A stretch of 64,000 nucleotides of DNA from the NCBI RefSeq assembly GCF_000013345.1, contig NC_007777.1, positions 4,464,001 to 4,528,000 of the forward strand. The letters run 5' to 3'. Positions 9,148 to 17,720 of the stretch are shown one piece after another (position 1 is the first letter of the stretch; each line of letters starts with the position of its first letter). Position numbers and translations under genes: made by a program. The DNA is from Frankia casuarinae. Its GTDB lineage: Bacteria; Actinomycetota; Actinomycetes; Frankiales; Frankiaceae. A model generated the notes under the pieces. The model was not told where the DNA came from, searched no databases, and saw only the letters and a list, made by a program, of their open reading frames with translations.

Positions 9148-9597
9148 CTACAGTAGTAGTAGTACTAATACTACTACTACCGCCTCTGTCGTAGATGAAG
9201 CGGGGCGACTAGGGACGCACCGTGCCCAGGGCGAGGCGGAAACGCCGGGGGCCGGGACGGTCTCCCTCGGGGTGCACCAGATCTCGTCGAACTCGCGTAC
9301 CGCCCGGACATACCGGTGCGGCGCGAGCAGCCGCAGCCGCTCGGCCGGCCGAAACCCCAGCTCCGGCTCGGTGACCGCGAATAGCAGGCAGTAGGCACGC
9401 CGATAGGCGACTCCCGGGAATACTTTCCCGAGCTCGTGCCGACGGACCATTTCCGCGGTCGCCGCGGGCGGTGTGAAGCTTTCTCCCCCCAGCGAGACCA
9501 CGCACCTGCTCGGCGAGCCGTCCTGCGTCAGGCCCCGGGCCTCACGGAAGCGACGAAGAGTACTCGGAGTCCAGCCCGGGTGCTTCTCGTTCGACAT
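9148..9597 (-). pseudogene. Decayed XRE-type helix-turn-helix regulator
   Basis: The frame begins MSNEKHPGWTPSTLRRFREARGLTQ, a normal start of an XRE-type DNA-binding domain. The expected continuation of the HTH (RLAEQVRGLAGG) is in a different frame, and the original frame resumes with MVRRHELGKVFPGVAYRRAYC and LLFAVTEPELGFRP, which is typical of these regulators. Two compensating shifts or a short scrambled stretch therefore seem to damage the recognition helix. The C-terminal 50 residues look degenerate and end by reading through a GTA/TAC hairpin as poly-Val/Leu. No target can be inferred. Confidence 0.4.
9153..9180. repeat. Trinucleotide hairpin (GTA/TAC)
   Basis: A perfect 10-bp stem, GTAGTAGTAG and CTACTACTAC, encloses an eight-base AT-rich loop. 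It lies between the start of the DUF2231-like gene and the end of the degenerate regulator frame. No T-tract follows, so a classical terminator is not supported. Confidence 0.8.
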
Positions 9598-9939
9598 CGA
9601 CGACCTAGTTCCAACGACATCGTTCCAACGACCTCGTTCCGCTGCCCCGCCAGTTCTCCCACCAGCAGAGTAGTCAGACGGATACCGCGGACGGGCGACA
9701 ATGTCGGAATCGAGCGCTGGACATCCCTCAAGGTCCGTTTCCTGTCCGGTCACCGGACTGCCCGGGTAATCGCCTGCCGGCTGCCCTGGTCAGTGCGGCC
9801 GACACGCGTTGGACTCATGACCAGCGGCTCCGCTCGGGCTGACGGGAGGTCCCCGGGTCCGGCGCCGCGCACGGGCCTGGCCGAGAACGAGCTGCCCCCC
9901 TTCGGGACCGGCCTGGAGATCTGGGTCGGGAGATCTGGG
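9598..9939. other. Intergenic stretch with short tandem repeats
   Basis: I see no gene in these 340 bases. They contain two 14-bp copies beginning GTTCCAACGACATC (9608-9635) and most of a 14-bp repeat GGAGATCTGGGTCG (9915-9956, three copies, the last degenerate) that runs over the stop codon of the oxidoreductase gene. Confidence 0.6.
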
Positions 9940-10824
9940 TCAGGAGATCTCGGCGAGCCCGGCGACCCGCGGAATCACCTCTTCACCGAGTATGTGCAGA
10001 GGCTCGACGTGCCAGACGTCGCGCACGCCACCGAGAACCGCCTGGACACCGAGTTCGGCCAGGTCGTTCAGCTCGTCGAGAATCCTCGCCACATTCTCCC
10101 CCCTCGGTCCGACGTCAAAGGAGAAGACCACGGTCTTGAGGATGTCGTCGTAGTTCCGACCCTCGCGTTCGCAGTGTTCACGCAGCACCTGGAGCTTGCG
10201 CGCCAGATCGGGACCGGGGAAGAGGTTGCACGCCTGTGCGTACCGGGCCACGAGGCGCAGCGTCTTCCTTTCGCCACCCCCACCGATCAGGATGGGTGGA
10301 TGCGGCCGCGTCAGCGGCCGCGGCGAATTCAGTGGACGGGCCAACTGGTAGTACCGGCCAGAGAAGGGGCTCTCGTCACCGCTCCACATCCGCAGGCAGA
10401 TCTGCAGCGTCTCCTCCAGCCGTTCGAACCGCTCGGCCAGCGGCGGGAACGGCAGACCGAGACCGACCGCCTCCTGTTCGTACCAGGCGGCGCCGATGCC
10501 CAGCCAGGCCCGCCCGCCGGAGAGCACGTCCAGCGTCGTGACGATCTTTGCCAGGGCGCCGGGCGCCCGGTAGACCGTCCCGGTGACCAGGGTCAGCAGC
10601 TTCGCGCGGCGGCTGTGGGCGGCCAGGAAACCCAGCGTCGTGTACGCCTCCAGCATCTCGTTCTCGGCCGGACCGACCATCGCGATCTGGAAGAAGTGGT
10701 CCATGACGGCCAGGTAGTCGAATCCGACCGTGTCCGCCACGCGGACCACCTCGGCCAGATCTTCCCCGAGCCGCCCGGAACCGTGCGGGGAGGTGAAGTC
10801 GGGTAGTTGCAGACCGATCCGCAT
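9940..10824 (-). CDS. LLM-class F420-dependent oxidoreductase
   Basis: This is a 294-residue luciferase-like monooxygenase-family protein of the F420-dependent type. It begins MRIGLQLPDFTSP and shows ADTVGFDYLAVMDHFFQ, a TGTVYRAPGALAKIVTTLD segment, SGGRAWLGIGAAWYEQE and RPHPPILIGGGGERKTLRL, all family landmarks. Such enzymes use deazaflavin F420 to reduce or oxidise small substrates in the cytoplasm; the substrate cannot be told. The ATG at 10824 is chosen because a GGAGGAG Shine-Dalgarno sequence stands seven bases upstream, and the 45 codons before it lack family similarity. The stop codon lies inside a 14-bp tandem repeat. It appears to be a single-gene unit. Confidence 0.85.
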   Translation of the reverse strand: MRIGLQLPDFTSPHGSGRLGEDLAEVVRVADTVGFDYLAVMDHFFQIAMVGPAENEMLEAYTTLGFLAAHSRRAKLLTLVTGTVYRAPGALAKIVTTLDVLSGGRAWLGIGAAWYEQEAVGLGLPFPPLAERFERLEETLQICLRMWSGDESPFSGRYYQLARPLNSPRPLTRPHPPILIGGGGERKTLRLVARYAQACNLFPGPDLARKLQVLREHCEREGRNYDDILKTVVFSFDVGPRGENVARILDELNDLAELGVQAVLGGVRDVWHVEPLHILGEEVIPRVAGLAEIS

Positions 10825-11442
10825 GTGCGCTCCTCCCCCGCCTCCAGCGCGGAAAGCGGGACATAGCCGATATTTTCCCATCTGTCGCGCGGCGACAGCC
10901 TCCAGCCGCGGTGACCATGATCGGGACTCCCTGACGTGATGAGTCGACGACACGACCACGCCTGCGCGCGGTCACCCCACCCGAACCCAACGCCACGCCC
11001 GCAAATCGCAACAAATTTCGATATATAAATGACAAGAGGCTGAGATGCACGAGAATGTAGGCATGCCCGGCCAAGCCTCCGTCATGATGGTCACATGAGG
11101 CCCGGGTGGCGGGACCTCCGGGGTGTCCGTACCCTTTCCCTCGACGGAGGTAGCCCTACTCCTCCCGCAGGACCGGTCGCCATCGGCGCCGGTCGATTAC
11201 TGGATCTGCGGAGTCGGCACCATGGCGGCACCGGAGAGGGGCCGGAGGGGGAGTCGCCACCATCGCCCGCCCACGGCGCACCCATAAAAGATCATATTTT
11301 TCGGCGAACCGGCCTTCGGCGAACCGGCAGGCAAGACGGCCGTCGGTGCCGCTGGTGTCGTCGCCGCGGCACCGGGCGATGGCCGTCGGCACGATGCCGG
11401 GCACGTGCACAGGTTTCCACCACTCTGCGGGGGGATGACCGG
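10825..11442. other. Divergent intergenic region upstream of GGDEF-EAL gene
   Basis: About 620 bases separate the oxidoreductase from the c-di-GMP enzyme. An AT-rich patch around 11010-11031 (TTTCGATATATAAATG) stands out and may hold a promoter. A second one at 11285-11303 precedes two copies of TTCGGCGAACCGG. An open frame runs through in phase with the downstream gene, but its residues look like random GC-rich coding and are not counted as protein. Confidence 0.5.
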
Positions 11443-13824
11443 TTGACCGCCTCTCTCCCTCCCCCGTGCCGGTTCCGTCTGATCCGGATTGCCCAGCTCG
11501 TCCTGATTGTCGCCACGGTCTACCTGTCCGTTTCCGCGTTCGTCACCGTGCCCCACATCGGCAACGAGACCGGGTCGCTGCGTTACGGCGTCGCCCTCGG
11601 CTCGGGCCTGATCTGCCTGGCGCGGGCGGTGTTGATCCGCGGCGAACGCCTCCCCTGGGCCCTGCTCGGTACCGGGCTCATCAGCTACGGAGGCGCGACG
11701 ATCTACTACAACGCGGCGGTCGCCGGCCGGCAGGACGACGACCTCGGGCCGTCGCTGGCCGATCTCGGCTGGCTGCTCTTCTATCCGGCGTGCTATGTCG
11801 CCGTCATCCTCCTGCTACGCAGAAGAGTGCTCCGGCTGCACACGAGCGTCTGGATGGACGCGCTCGTCGGCCTGCTCGGCGTGGCCGCGCTGACCAGCGG
11901 CATCGGCGTGGCGATGGCGAACGCGTATCCGCGCTACAGCGCGTGGACGATGACGGTGAACCTGATCTATCCGCTCGCCGACCTGCTGCTGATCCTGCTG
12001 ATCGTCACGGTGTTCAGCCTGCTGGGCTGGCATCCCGGCCGGGTGTGGTGGCTGCTGGGCATCGGGCTGGTGGGCTTCGCGATAGCCGACTCGCTCCTGC
12101 TGGTCATCGTCACCACGGACAAGGACCCCGGGTCCGGCCTCCTCGGCACGCTGTGGCTGTTCTCGGTGCTCATGCCGGCCCTGGCCGCCTGGCTGCGACC
12201 GCGCTGGCACCCACCGGCCAAGATGTCCGGCTGGGGCGTCATCGCGGTCCCACTGGTGCTCACCGTGATCGCGCTCGGTCTGCTCGTCCTCGGCGCCACG
12301 GTCCAGCTGCCAAAGGTCACCGTCGGACTCGCCGCGGCCACGGTGCTGACGGCCCTGGCCCGCGCCGCGTTCACCTTCATCGAGGTCCAGCAGCTCGCCG
12401 AAAGCAAGGTGCTGGCCCGCACTGACGAGCTGACGGGCCTGGCAAACCGGCGTGGCTTCATCGAACGGCTGACGAAGGCCGAGCAGCGCGCCACCGGGGT
12501 GGGCACCTTCGCCCTCCTCCTGCTGGACCTTGACCGGTTCAAGGAGATCAACGACTCGCTGGGGCATCAGGTGGGCGACGCGCTACTGGCGCAGGTCGGA
12601 ACCCGTATCTCCGACGCCCTGCGTCCCGGCGACCTGCATGCCCGCCTGGGCGGCGACGAGTTCGCGGTCCTGCTCGAACACGCGGACATCGAGGCCGCGA
12701 AACGCGTCGCCGACCGGGTGCTGGCCGTGCTCGGCGATCCCTTCGACGTCGGCGGGGTGACCCTGCACGTCGGCGCGAGCATCGGCGCCGCCGTGTACCC
12801 CGACCACGCCGAGGACGCCCACATCCTGTTGCAGCGTGCGGACGTGGCCATGTATGCCGCGAAGTCGGGCCGCACCGGCGTGGAGTCCTACCGTCCCGGC
12901 TCCGACGTGAACAGCCTCGTCCGCCTCGACATGATCGAGTCCCTGCGCGCGGCGCTCGGCACCGGCCAGCTGGAGGTGCACTACCAGGTCAAGGTCGACC
13001 TCGATTCCGGGCAGGCAAATGCCGTGGAGGCCCTGGTCCGCTGGCGGCATCCCAGCCGCGGCCTGCTCGGGCCAGAGGAATTCGTCCCCCTGGCCGAACA
13101 GGCCGGTTTCATCCGGATGCTGACCATCGAGGTGCTGGAGACCGCCCTGGGCCAGTGCCGGCAGTGGCACTCCGCCGGATTCGACGTAGCGGTGGCGGTG
13201 AACCTGTCCGCCTCGGACCTGCTGGACCGTGGCTTTCCCGAACAGGTCAGCGGCATGCTCTCCGGCTTCGGGCTGAGCCCGACGGCACTCGAGCTGGAGA
13301 TCACCGAGACCACGTTGATGCTCGACCGGGTCCGCACGGCCGCCGTACTCGGGGAGCTGCGCGACCTGGGGATCGGAATCGCCGTCGACGACTACGGCAC
13401 CGGGTACTCCTCCCTGGCCAGGCTCTGGGAGCTGCCCGTTGACGTGCTGAAGCTGGACAAGTCATTCATCCAACGCATGGAGGTCGATGGCCGGGCCGAG
13501 GCGATCGTCCGTTCGACGGTCGGGCTCGCCCACGCGCTCGGCCTGCGCATCGTCGTCGAGGGCGTGGAGACCGCTGGAGCGATGCGGATGCTGCGGGATT
13601 TCGGCTGCGACCTGGCTCAGGGCTACTTCCTCGGCCATCCGGGCCCATCCGAGCAGGTGACCGAGCAACTGCGGCGACGGGCGCCGTCGGCTGGCATGAT
13701 CGATCCGGAGACGATCGGCCGGACGGAGGAATGTCCCGGCGATCTCTCCCCGACGATGGAGAGTGCCGTGCTGAACGCCCCAGTCGCCCCGGATCGGACG
13801 CCGGCGGTCAAGTCGTGGCGCTGA
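11443..13824 (+). CDS. Membrane GGDEF-EAL c-di-GMP cyclase/phosphodiesterase
   Basis: This 793-residue protein makes and/or breaks cyclic di-GMP. Eight or so membrane helices occupy residues 10-320. The GGDEF domain follows: the active-site motif GGDEF is at residues 403-407, with an inhibitory I-site RPGD at 394-397, exactly five residues upstream. The EAL domain begins near 510 with EAL at 529-531; the VNLSA, EITET, DDYGTGYSS (D649, D650), LKLDKSFI, EGVET and QGY boxes are all present, so both domains look catalytically competent. The start is uncertain. A TTG at 11443 preceded by a GGGGGGA sequence matches the onset of hydrophobic coding, whereas the open frame upstream to 11095 has no recognisable protein. 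The stop overlaps the aat start, implying co-transcription. Confidence 0.85.
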   Translation: MTASLPPPCRFRLIRIAQLVLIVATVYLSVSAFVTVPHIGNETGSLRYGVALGSGLICLARAVLIRGERLPWALLGTGLISYGGATIYYNAAVAGRQDDDLGPSLADLGWLLFYPACYVAVILLLRRRVLRLHTSVWMDALVGLLGVAALTSGIGVAMANAYPRYSAWTMTVNLIYPLADLLLILLIVTVFSLLGWHPGRVWWLLGIGLVGFAIADSLLLVIVTTDKDPGSGLLGTLWLFSVLMPALAAWLRPRWHPPAKMSGWGVIAVPLVLTVIALGLLVLGATVQLPKVTVGLAAATVLTALARAAFTFIEVQQLAESKVLARTDELTGLANRRGFIERLTKAEQRATGVGTFALLLLDLDRFKEINDSLGHQVGDALLAQVGTRISDALRPGDLHARLGGDEFAVLLEHADIEAAKRVADRVLAVLGDPFDVGGVTLHVGASIGAAVYPDHAEDAHILLQRADVAMYAAKSGRTGVESYRPGSDVNSLVRLDMIESLRAALGTGQLEVHYQVKVDLDSGQANAVEALVRWRHPSRGLLGPEEFVPLAEQAGFIRMLTIEVLETALGQCRQWHSAGFDVAVAVNLSASDLLDRGFPEQVSGMLSGFGLSPTALELEITETTLMLDRVRTAAVLGELRDLGIGIAVDDYGTGYSSLARLWELPVDVLKLDKSFIQRMEVDGRAEAIVRSTVGLAHALGLRIVVEGVETAGAMRMLRDFGCDLAQGYFLGHPGPSEQVTEQLRRRAPSAGMIDPETIGRTEECPGDLSPTMESAVLNAPVAPDRTPAVKSWR

Positions 13825-14717
13825 CGGCGCCGCCCCGCGATCTCGGCCCCACCGTATGGGACGGGTTCTCGCTGCTGAGCAGCCCCCGCCAGGCCCCGGT
13901 CGCCGTCGGCGGTGAGCTGGATCCGGCGACGTTGATCGGCGCCTACCGGGCCGGCGCCTTCCCCTGGCCGGCGAGCGAGGCCGACGGCGGCAAGGTCCAT
14001 GAGGACGACGAGGCCCACGGGGACGACAGCGACGACGCGAGCAGCGGGACCCGCGGGGGCGGGGGGTGGCTGCGCGAGATCCTGCGGGCGGCGGTGGCCG
14101 CCCGACGCATCCCCCATCTGCCCCCGCACCGTCCCGGTGGGCTGGACCTGCCCTGGTGGAGCCCCGACCCCCGGGCGGTGATCCCGATCGGCCGGCTGCG
14201 GGTCAACCGGACACTGCGCAAGCGGCTACGTAACTGCGGGTGGACCACCACCGTCGACGAGCGCTTCGTCGACGTCGTCCGCGGCTGCCGCCGCGGCGGT
14301 ACCTCCGAATGGATCACTCCCCAACTGGTCGAGGGCTACGCCGAGCTGCACGCCCTGGGCTGGGCGCACAGCATCGAGGTCTGGGAGGGCGACGAGCTGG
14401 TCGGCGGCATGTACGGAGTGGGCGTCGGCGGCGTGTTCGTCGGTGAATCGATGTTCCGCACCCGGACCGACGCCTCCAAGGTGGCTCTGGCCGACTTCGA
14501 CGCCCGGTTCACCGCGGCCGGCGGGGTGCTGCTGGACGTGCAGATCGCGACCCCGCATCTGATCGACCTGGGTGCGGTGGAGATTCCACGGGCCGATTTC
14601 CTCGCCGTTCTGGCCCGCGTCCGGGATGCCGACGTCCGCCTCGACCGCGACCGGTATCCGGTCGCCCGCCTTGCCCCGCATGGCGCCTCCGGCGCAATGC
14701 GGGGACCCCTGGCCTAG
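13815..14717 (+). CDS. aat: Leucyl/phenylalanyl-tRNA--protein transferase
   Basis: Aat transfers Leu or Phe from tRNA to proteins with N-terminal Arg or Lys, marking them for ClpS/ClpP degradation (N-degron pathway, cytoplasm). Family landmarks are GAYRAGAFPWP, WWSPDPRAVIP, WITPQLVEGYAELHALGWAHSIEVW and GGMYGVGVGGVFVGESMF. The GTG at 13815 lies inside the final codons of the GGDEF-EAL gene, a four-gene-style overlap indicating translational coupling. Odd: between FPWP (residue 52) and PWWSPDP (about 113), where most homologues have a loop of roughly 10-15 residues, stands a 55-60 residue insert that starts very acidic (HEDDEAHGDDSDD) and continues as a basic amphipathic segment. The last 11 codons lie in the first copy of a 94-bp tandem repeat. 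Confidence 0.9.
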   Translation: MALTAPPRDLGPTVWDGFSLLSSPRQAPVAVGGELDPATLIGAYRAGAFPWPASEADGGKVHEDDEAHGDDSDDASSGTRGGGGWLREILRAAVAARRIPHLPPHRPGGLDLPWWSPDPRAVIPIGRLRVNRTLRKRLRNCGWTTTVDERFVDVVRGCRRGGTSEWITPQLVEGYAELHALGWAHSIEVWEGDELVGGMYGVGVGGVFVGESMFRTRTDASKVALADFDARFTAAGGVLLDVQIATPHLIDLGAVEIPRADFLAVLARVRDADVRLDRDRYPVARLAPHGASGAMRGPLA

Positions 14718-14900
14718 GGCGCCGTCCGGGGTCTCCGTCACCTCGCCTCCGGCGAGCTTCCTGGGAGAGCCGTCGGGCGCCTCCGGCGCAATGCGGGGAC
14801 CCCTGGCCTAGGGCGCCGTCCGGGGTCTCCGTCACCTCGCCTCCGGCGAGCTTCCTGGGAGAGCCGTCGGGCGCCTCCGGCGCAATGCGGGGGCCCCGGT
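14682..14900. repeat. 94-bp tandem repeat at the end of aat
   Basis: Copies start at 14682, 14776 and 14870, exactly 94 bp apart; the third is partial. The first copy contains the end of aat including its TAG. Each unit carries small GC hairpins built on the core GCCTCCGGC: GCGCC-TCC-GGCGC and CTCGCC-TCC-GGCGAG. The tract separates aat from the convergent alpha-oxoamine synthase-like gene and may act as a reiterated terminator for both. Confidence 0.9.
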
Positions 14901-14926
14901 AGGAGCCTGTCTCGGCGAGGTGGGGT

Positions 14927-16237
14927 TCAGTCGCCGGCGCGGGCCTGCGGGACCGACACCAGGGGAAACCGCTCGACCGCCTCGGCCAGGACGGCCAGCA
15001 GATGATCGATCTCGGCGTTGGTGTTGGCCGCGGTGACCTGGATGCGCACCCCGACCTGCTCACGGGGAACGACCGGGAACGGCACCACACTCGCGAAGAT
15101 CCCCCGTTCGAACAGAAACCGGCCCAACGGCTCGGCCTGCGCGGCGTCGACCAGGGGAATCTCTATGATCGGAAAGCCGCTGGCGTTGAGCGTGAACAGA
15201 CCGAGCCCGCGCAGGCCGTCGAGGAACCGGCTGGTCAGGCGGTGCAGCCGGGCCCGGATGGCGTCCCCGCGTTCCGCGTTGACCCGCAGCCCGACCAGCC
15301 CGGTCGCCAGGGACGCCACCGGCGACGGGCCGGAGAAGACGTACGGGCCCGCGGTGGACTTCAGATACTCCTTCACCTCCGTGGGGCAGGCGACGAAGGC
15401 GAGCAGCGACGAGTACGCCTTCGAGAAACCGCCGACCAGGACGAGATCGTCGTAGGTCTCGCCGAGATGGCGGACGATTCCGTTGCCGCGGCTGCCGTAG
15501 GGGCTCGACGCGGCGGGATCACGCTCGCCGACGACACCGAACCCGTGGGCGTCGTCAACGTAGAGCAGGGCGTCGTGCGCACGGGTGAGCGCCGCGAGTT
15601 CGGCGAGCGGCGGGCCGTTTCCGGTCATGCTGTGGACGCCGTCGACGCACACCACCCGGGGGTGAGGGCTCGTCCGCAGCCGGCGTTCCAGCCGGTCGAG
15701 CCGGTCCTCGCGGAAGCGCGCCACGGCGGCGCCATGGGCCGCGGCCACGACCGCGCCGTCATGTGCCGTCTGATGGGCGTGCACCTCGACGAAGAGGGCC
15801 CCCTTGCCCACGAGGGCGGGCAGCACCGACAGCTGGATGTGGGTGATGGTCGGGAGCAGCAGCGCGTCCTCGGCACCGAGGAGAGCTGCGAGCGTGTGCT
15901 CGATGTCGTCGTACATCCGCGGGCTGGCGATCAGCCTCGACCAGCTCGGGTGGGTGCCCCAGCGGTCCAGGTACTCCGGGACCGCCTCGATGATCTCCTG
16001 GTCGAGATCGAGGCCAAGGTAGTTGCACGACGCGAAATCGGTGAGCCAATGATCACCGATCCGTATCCGGCGGCCGTCGATCTCGTCCACCGTCGCGTCG
16101 TAAAAGGGCGCGTGGCGGCGCAGGCGGTCCAGTTCGGCCCGCATACCCATAGGCTGATCAAGAACGTGTCGCCAGGCCGGCGATAACGCCGAGACAGGGG
16201 ACGAAGGCAAGTCGGGACTTTCGTAGGTCTGCGACAT
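14927..16237 (-). CDS. Alpha-oxoamine synthase-like PLP enzyme
   Basis: This 436-residue fold-type I PLP enzyme resembles the family of 8-amino-7-oxononanoate synthase, 2-amino-3-ketobutyrate CoA ligase and serine palmitoyltransferase. Landmarks are FASCNYLGLD, the PLP-phosphate region with HTLAALLGAEDALL, the cofactor Asp in YVDDAHGFGVVG, and the Schiff-base Lys in GGFSKAYSS. The last departs from the common TLSKxxG motif. Its catalytic role is probably condensation of an amino acid with an acyl thioester, but the substrate is unknown. It is clearly different from the BioF encoded at 45.9 kb. The first 30 residues are poorly conserved; an internal start at MGMRAELDRLRR is possible. It stands alone, convergent with aat. 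Confidence 0.75.
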   Translation of the reverse strand: MSQTYESPDLPSSPVSALSPAWRHVLDQPMGMRAELDRLRRHAPFYDATVDEIDGRRIRIGDHWLTDFASCNYLGLDLDQEIIEAVPEYLDRWGTHPSWSRLIASPRMYDDIEHTLAALLGAEDALLLPTITHIQLSVLPALVGKGALFVEVHAHQTAHDGAVVAAAHGAAVARFREDRLDRLERRLRTSPHPRVVCVDGVHSMTGNGPPLAELAALTRAHDALLYVDDAHGFGVVGERDPAASSPYGSRGNGIVRHLGETYDDLVLVGGFSKAYSSLLAFVACPTEVKEYLKSTAGPYVFSGPSPVASLATGLVGLRVNAERGDAIRARLHRLTSRFLDGLRGLGLFTLNASGFPIIEIPLVDAAQAEPLGRFLFERGIFASVVPFPVVPREQVGVRIQVTAANTNAEIDHLLAVLAEAVERFPLVSVPQARAGD

Positions 16238-16677
16238 CCCCGCGGCCTAGCCCATGCCCTGGGCCACGGCGATCGGCCGGGCGGGCAGGATGATCACTAG
16301 CATCCCAAACAGTCCAGATAGTCCAGATAGTCCAGATTCTCGGAAGGCAGTCGGCCCTGCCAGCGGAACCGGGTGCACTACCACCATCACCAGCCCTCAG
16401 GATCGCCGGGAACACACGTCGCCGGGTTCAGGGAACGAAGAAGCACCAACGGACCAAAGGAGTATTCAACACGTAAACAATAAACCTCAGGGCCCGGATA
16501 ATTCCACAACAAGCGTGGTATGCCCCTGATCCGCGCAGCGGAGCCGGGAGATCGGGCGGACGCCGAGGCCACTGCGGACCGGGCGTCCACGCCACGGCCG
16601 GGGCGGATCCGACTGGCGGCCCGGGCGGCTCCCGCCGCCCACCGAAGGCCCGCCGCCGTGGTGTTATCGTCCCCGGC
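16238..16677. other. Intergenic region with 9-bp repeat and AT-rich patch
   Basis: The 440 bases between the PLP enzyme and the methyltransferase hold three copies of AGTCCAGAT (16311-16337) and an AT-rich stretch around 16465-16510 that may contain divergent promoters. No gene is recognised. Confidence 0.5.
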
Positions 16678-17673
16678 ATGTCTGACACGGCGGCATCCGC
16701 GGCGACCTCCACCGCGTCCACGGCTGCGGCTTCCACGGCTCCCCCCGCAGGCTCGAGGCAGGCCCCGACACCCTCCGCGGCGACCCCGGAACCGGGTGGC
16801 GAGTCCCGGGCCGCGGCTTTCGGGACCGCGCCGCCGGCCGGCCCGTCCGGCCCGGTGCCGGCGAGCGGAGCGGGCACGGCGAGCGGAGCGCAGGCGGCGG
16901 CCACTCCCCGCGAGCGGACCAAGGAGGGTCCGCTGGTGCGCGCCCTGCCCTATTCCGGGTTCGGACTGTCGCGCTCGAAGACGCTGTTCCTCGCGCACCG
17001 CAAGGAGCCCGTCGACCCGGCTGGCTTCTACTCGCTGATCGCCGCGGACTCCGTGCGCCAGCTGATGCGGTACACATCCCTGACCGGCCAGCTCGTCCTC
17101 GACGTCGGCGGCGGCCCGGGTTACTTCCGCTCGGCCTTCCTCGACGCCGGCGCCCGGTACGTGTGGGTCGAGCCGGACGTCTCGGAGATGGAGGCCGGTG
17201 GCATCGAGGTTCCCGGCCGGGTCCGGGGCAGCGCCTTGGACCTGCCGTTCCTCTCCGGAAGCGTTGATCTCTGCTACACGTCAAACGTGCTCGAACACGT
17301 CCCCGACCCGTGGCGGATGTGCTCCGAACTGGCCCGGGTGACCCGCCCTGGCGGGCTCATCTTCCTGAGCTACACGAACTGGCTGTCCCCCTGGGGCGGC
17401 CACGAGACCGCACCCTGGCACTATCTGGGTGGTGACCGGGCGGCGGCGAGGTTCGAACGCCGCAAGGGCAAGGCGCCGAAAAACATCTACGGCAAGACTC
17501 TATTTCCGGTGTCGGTGGCCGACACCCTCGCCTGGGCGAAGCGGCGGTCCGACGTCGAGATCCTCGACGCGATGCCGCGCTATCTGCCCGACTGGGCGAA
17601 GGTGATCATCAGGATTCCCGGTGCCCGCGAGATTGTGACCTGGAACCTCGCGATGGTGTTGCGCAAGCGCTGA
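16678..17673 (+). CDS. Class I SAM-dependent methyltransferase with disordered N-terminus
   Basis: The first 80 residues are low-complexity Ala/Thr/Ser/Pro and probably disordered. The catalytic domain begins around residue 110: motif I LVLDVGGGPGYFRSAFLDAGA, then WVEPDVSEME, the motif ALDLPFLSGSVDLCYTSNVLEHVPDP and a post-motif RVTRPGGLIFLSYTNW. This is the Methyltransf_11 layout. The C-terminal part contains a conserved-looking GKAPKNIYGKTLFPVSVADTLAW segment. Methyl acceptor unknown; similar actinobacterial proteins are often linked to glycolipid or cell-envelope loci. No clear Shine-Dalgarno precedes the ATG, so a downstream start is possible. It converges on the EndoQ-UvrD fusion gene with only 47 bases between stops. 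Confidence 0.8.
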   Translation: MSDTAASAATSTASTAAASTAPPAGSRQAPTPSAATPEPGGESRAAAFGTAPPAGPSGPVPASGAGTASGAQAAATPRERTKEGPLVRALPYSGFGLSRSKTLFLAHRKEPVDPAGFYSLIAADSVRQLMRYTSLTGQLVLDVGGGPGYFRSAFLDAGARYVWVEPDVSEMEAGGIEVPGRVRGSALDLPFLSGSVDLCYTSNVLEHVPDPWRMCSELARVTRPGGLIFLSYTNWLSPWGGHETAPWHYLGGDRAAARFERRKGKAPKNIYGKTLFPVSVADTLAWAKRRSDVEILDAMPRYLPDWAKVIIRIPGAREIVTWNLAMVLRKR

Positions 17674-17720
17674 GCCGCCGGGCCGCGCGAGTGTCGGTCC
17701 AGCGGCTCCGGCCCGGTGGC

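Noticed and set aside
8219-9394. A 391-codon plus-strand frame
   Set aside because: No motif, Arg/Gly-rich, opposite the DUF2231-like gene, whose helices are clear on the minus strand.
11095-11442. N-terminal extension of the GGDEF-EAL protein from the first ATG
   Set aside because: The 116 extra residues are Arg/Gly-rich and unlike a signal or membrane segment; the hydrophobic part begins after the TTG at 11443.
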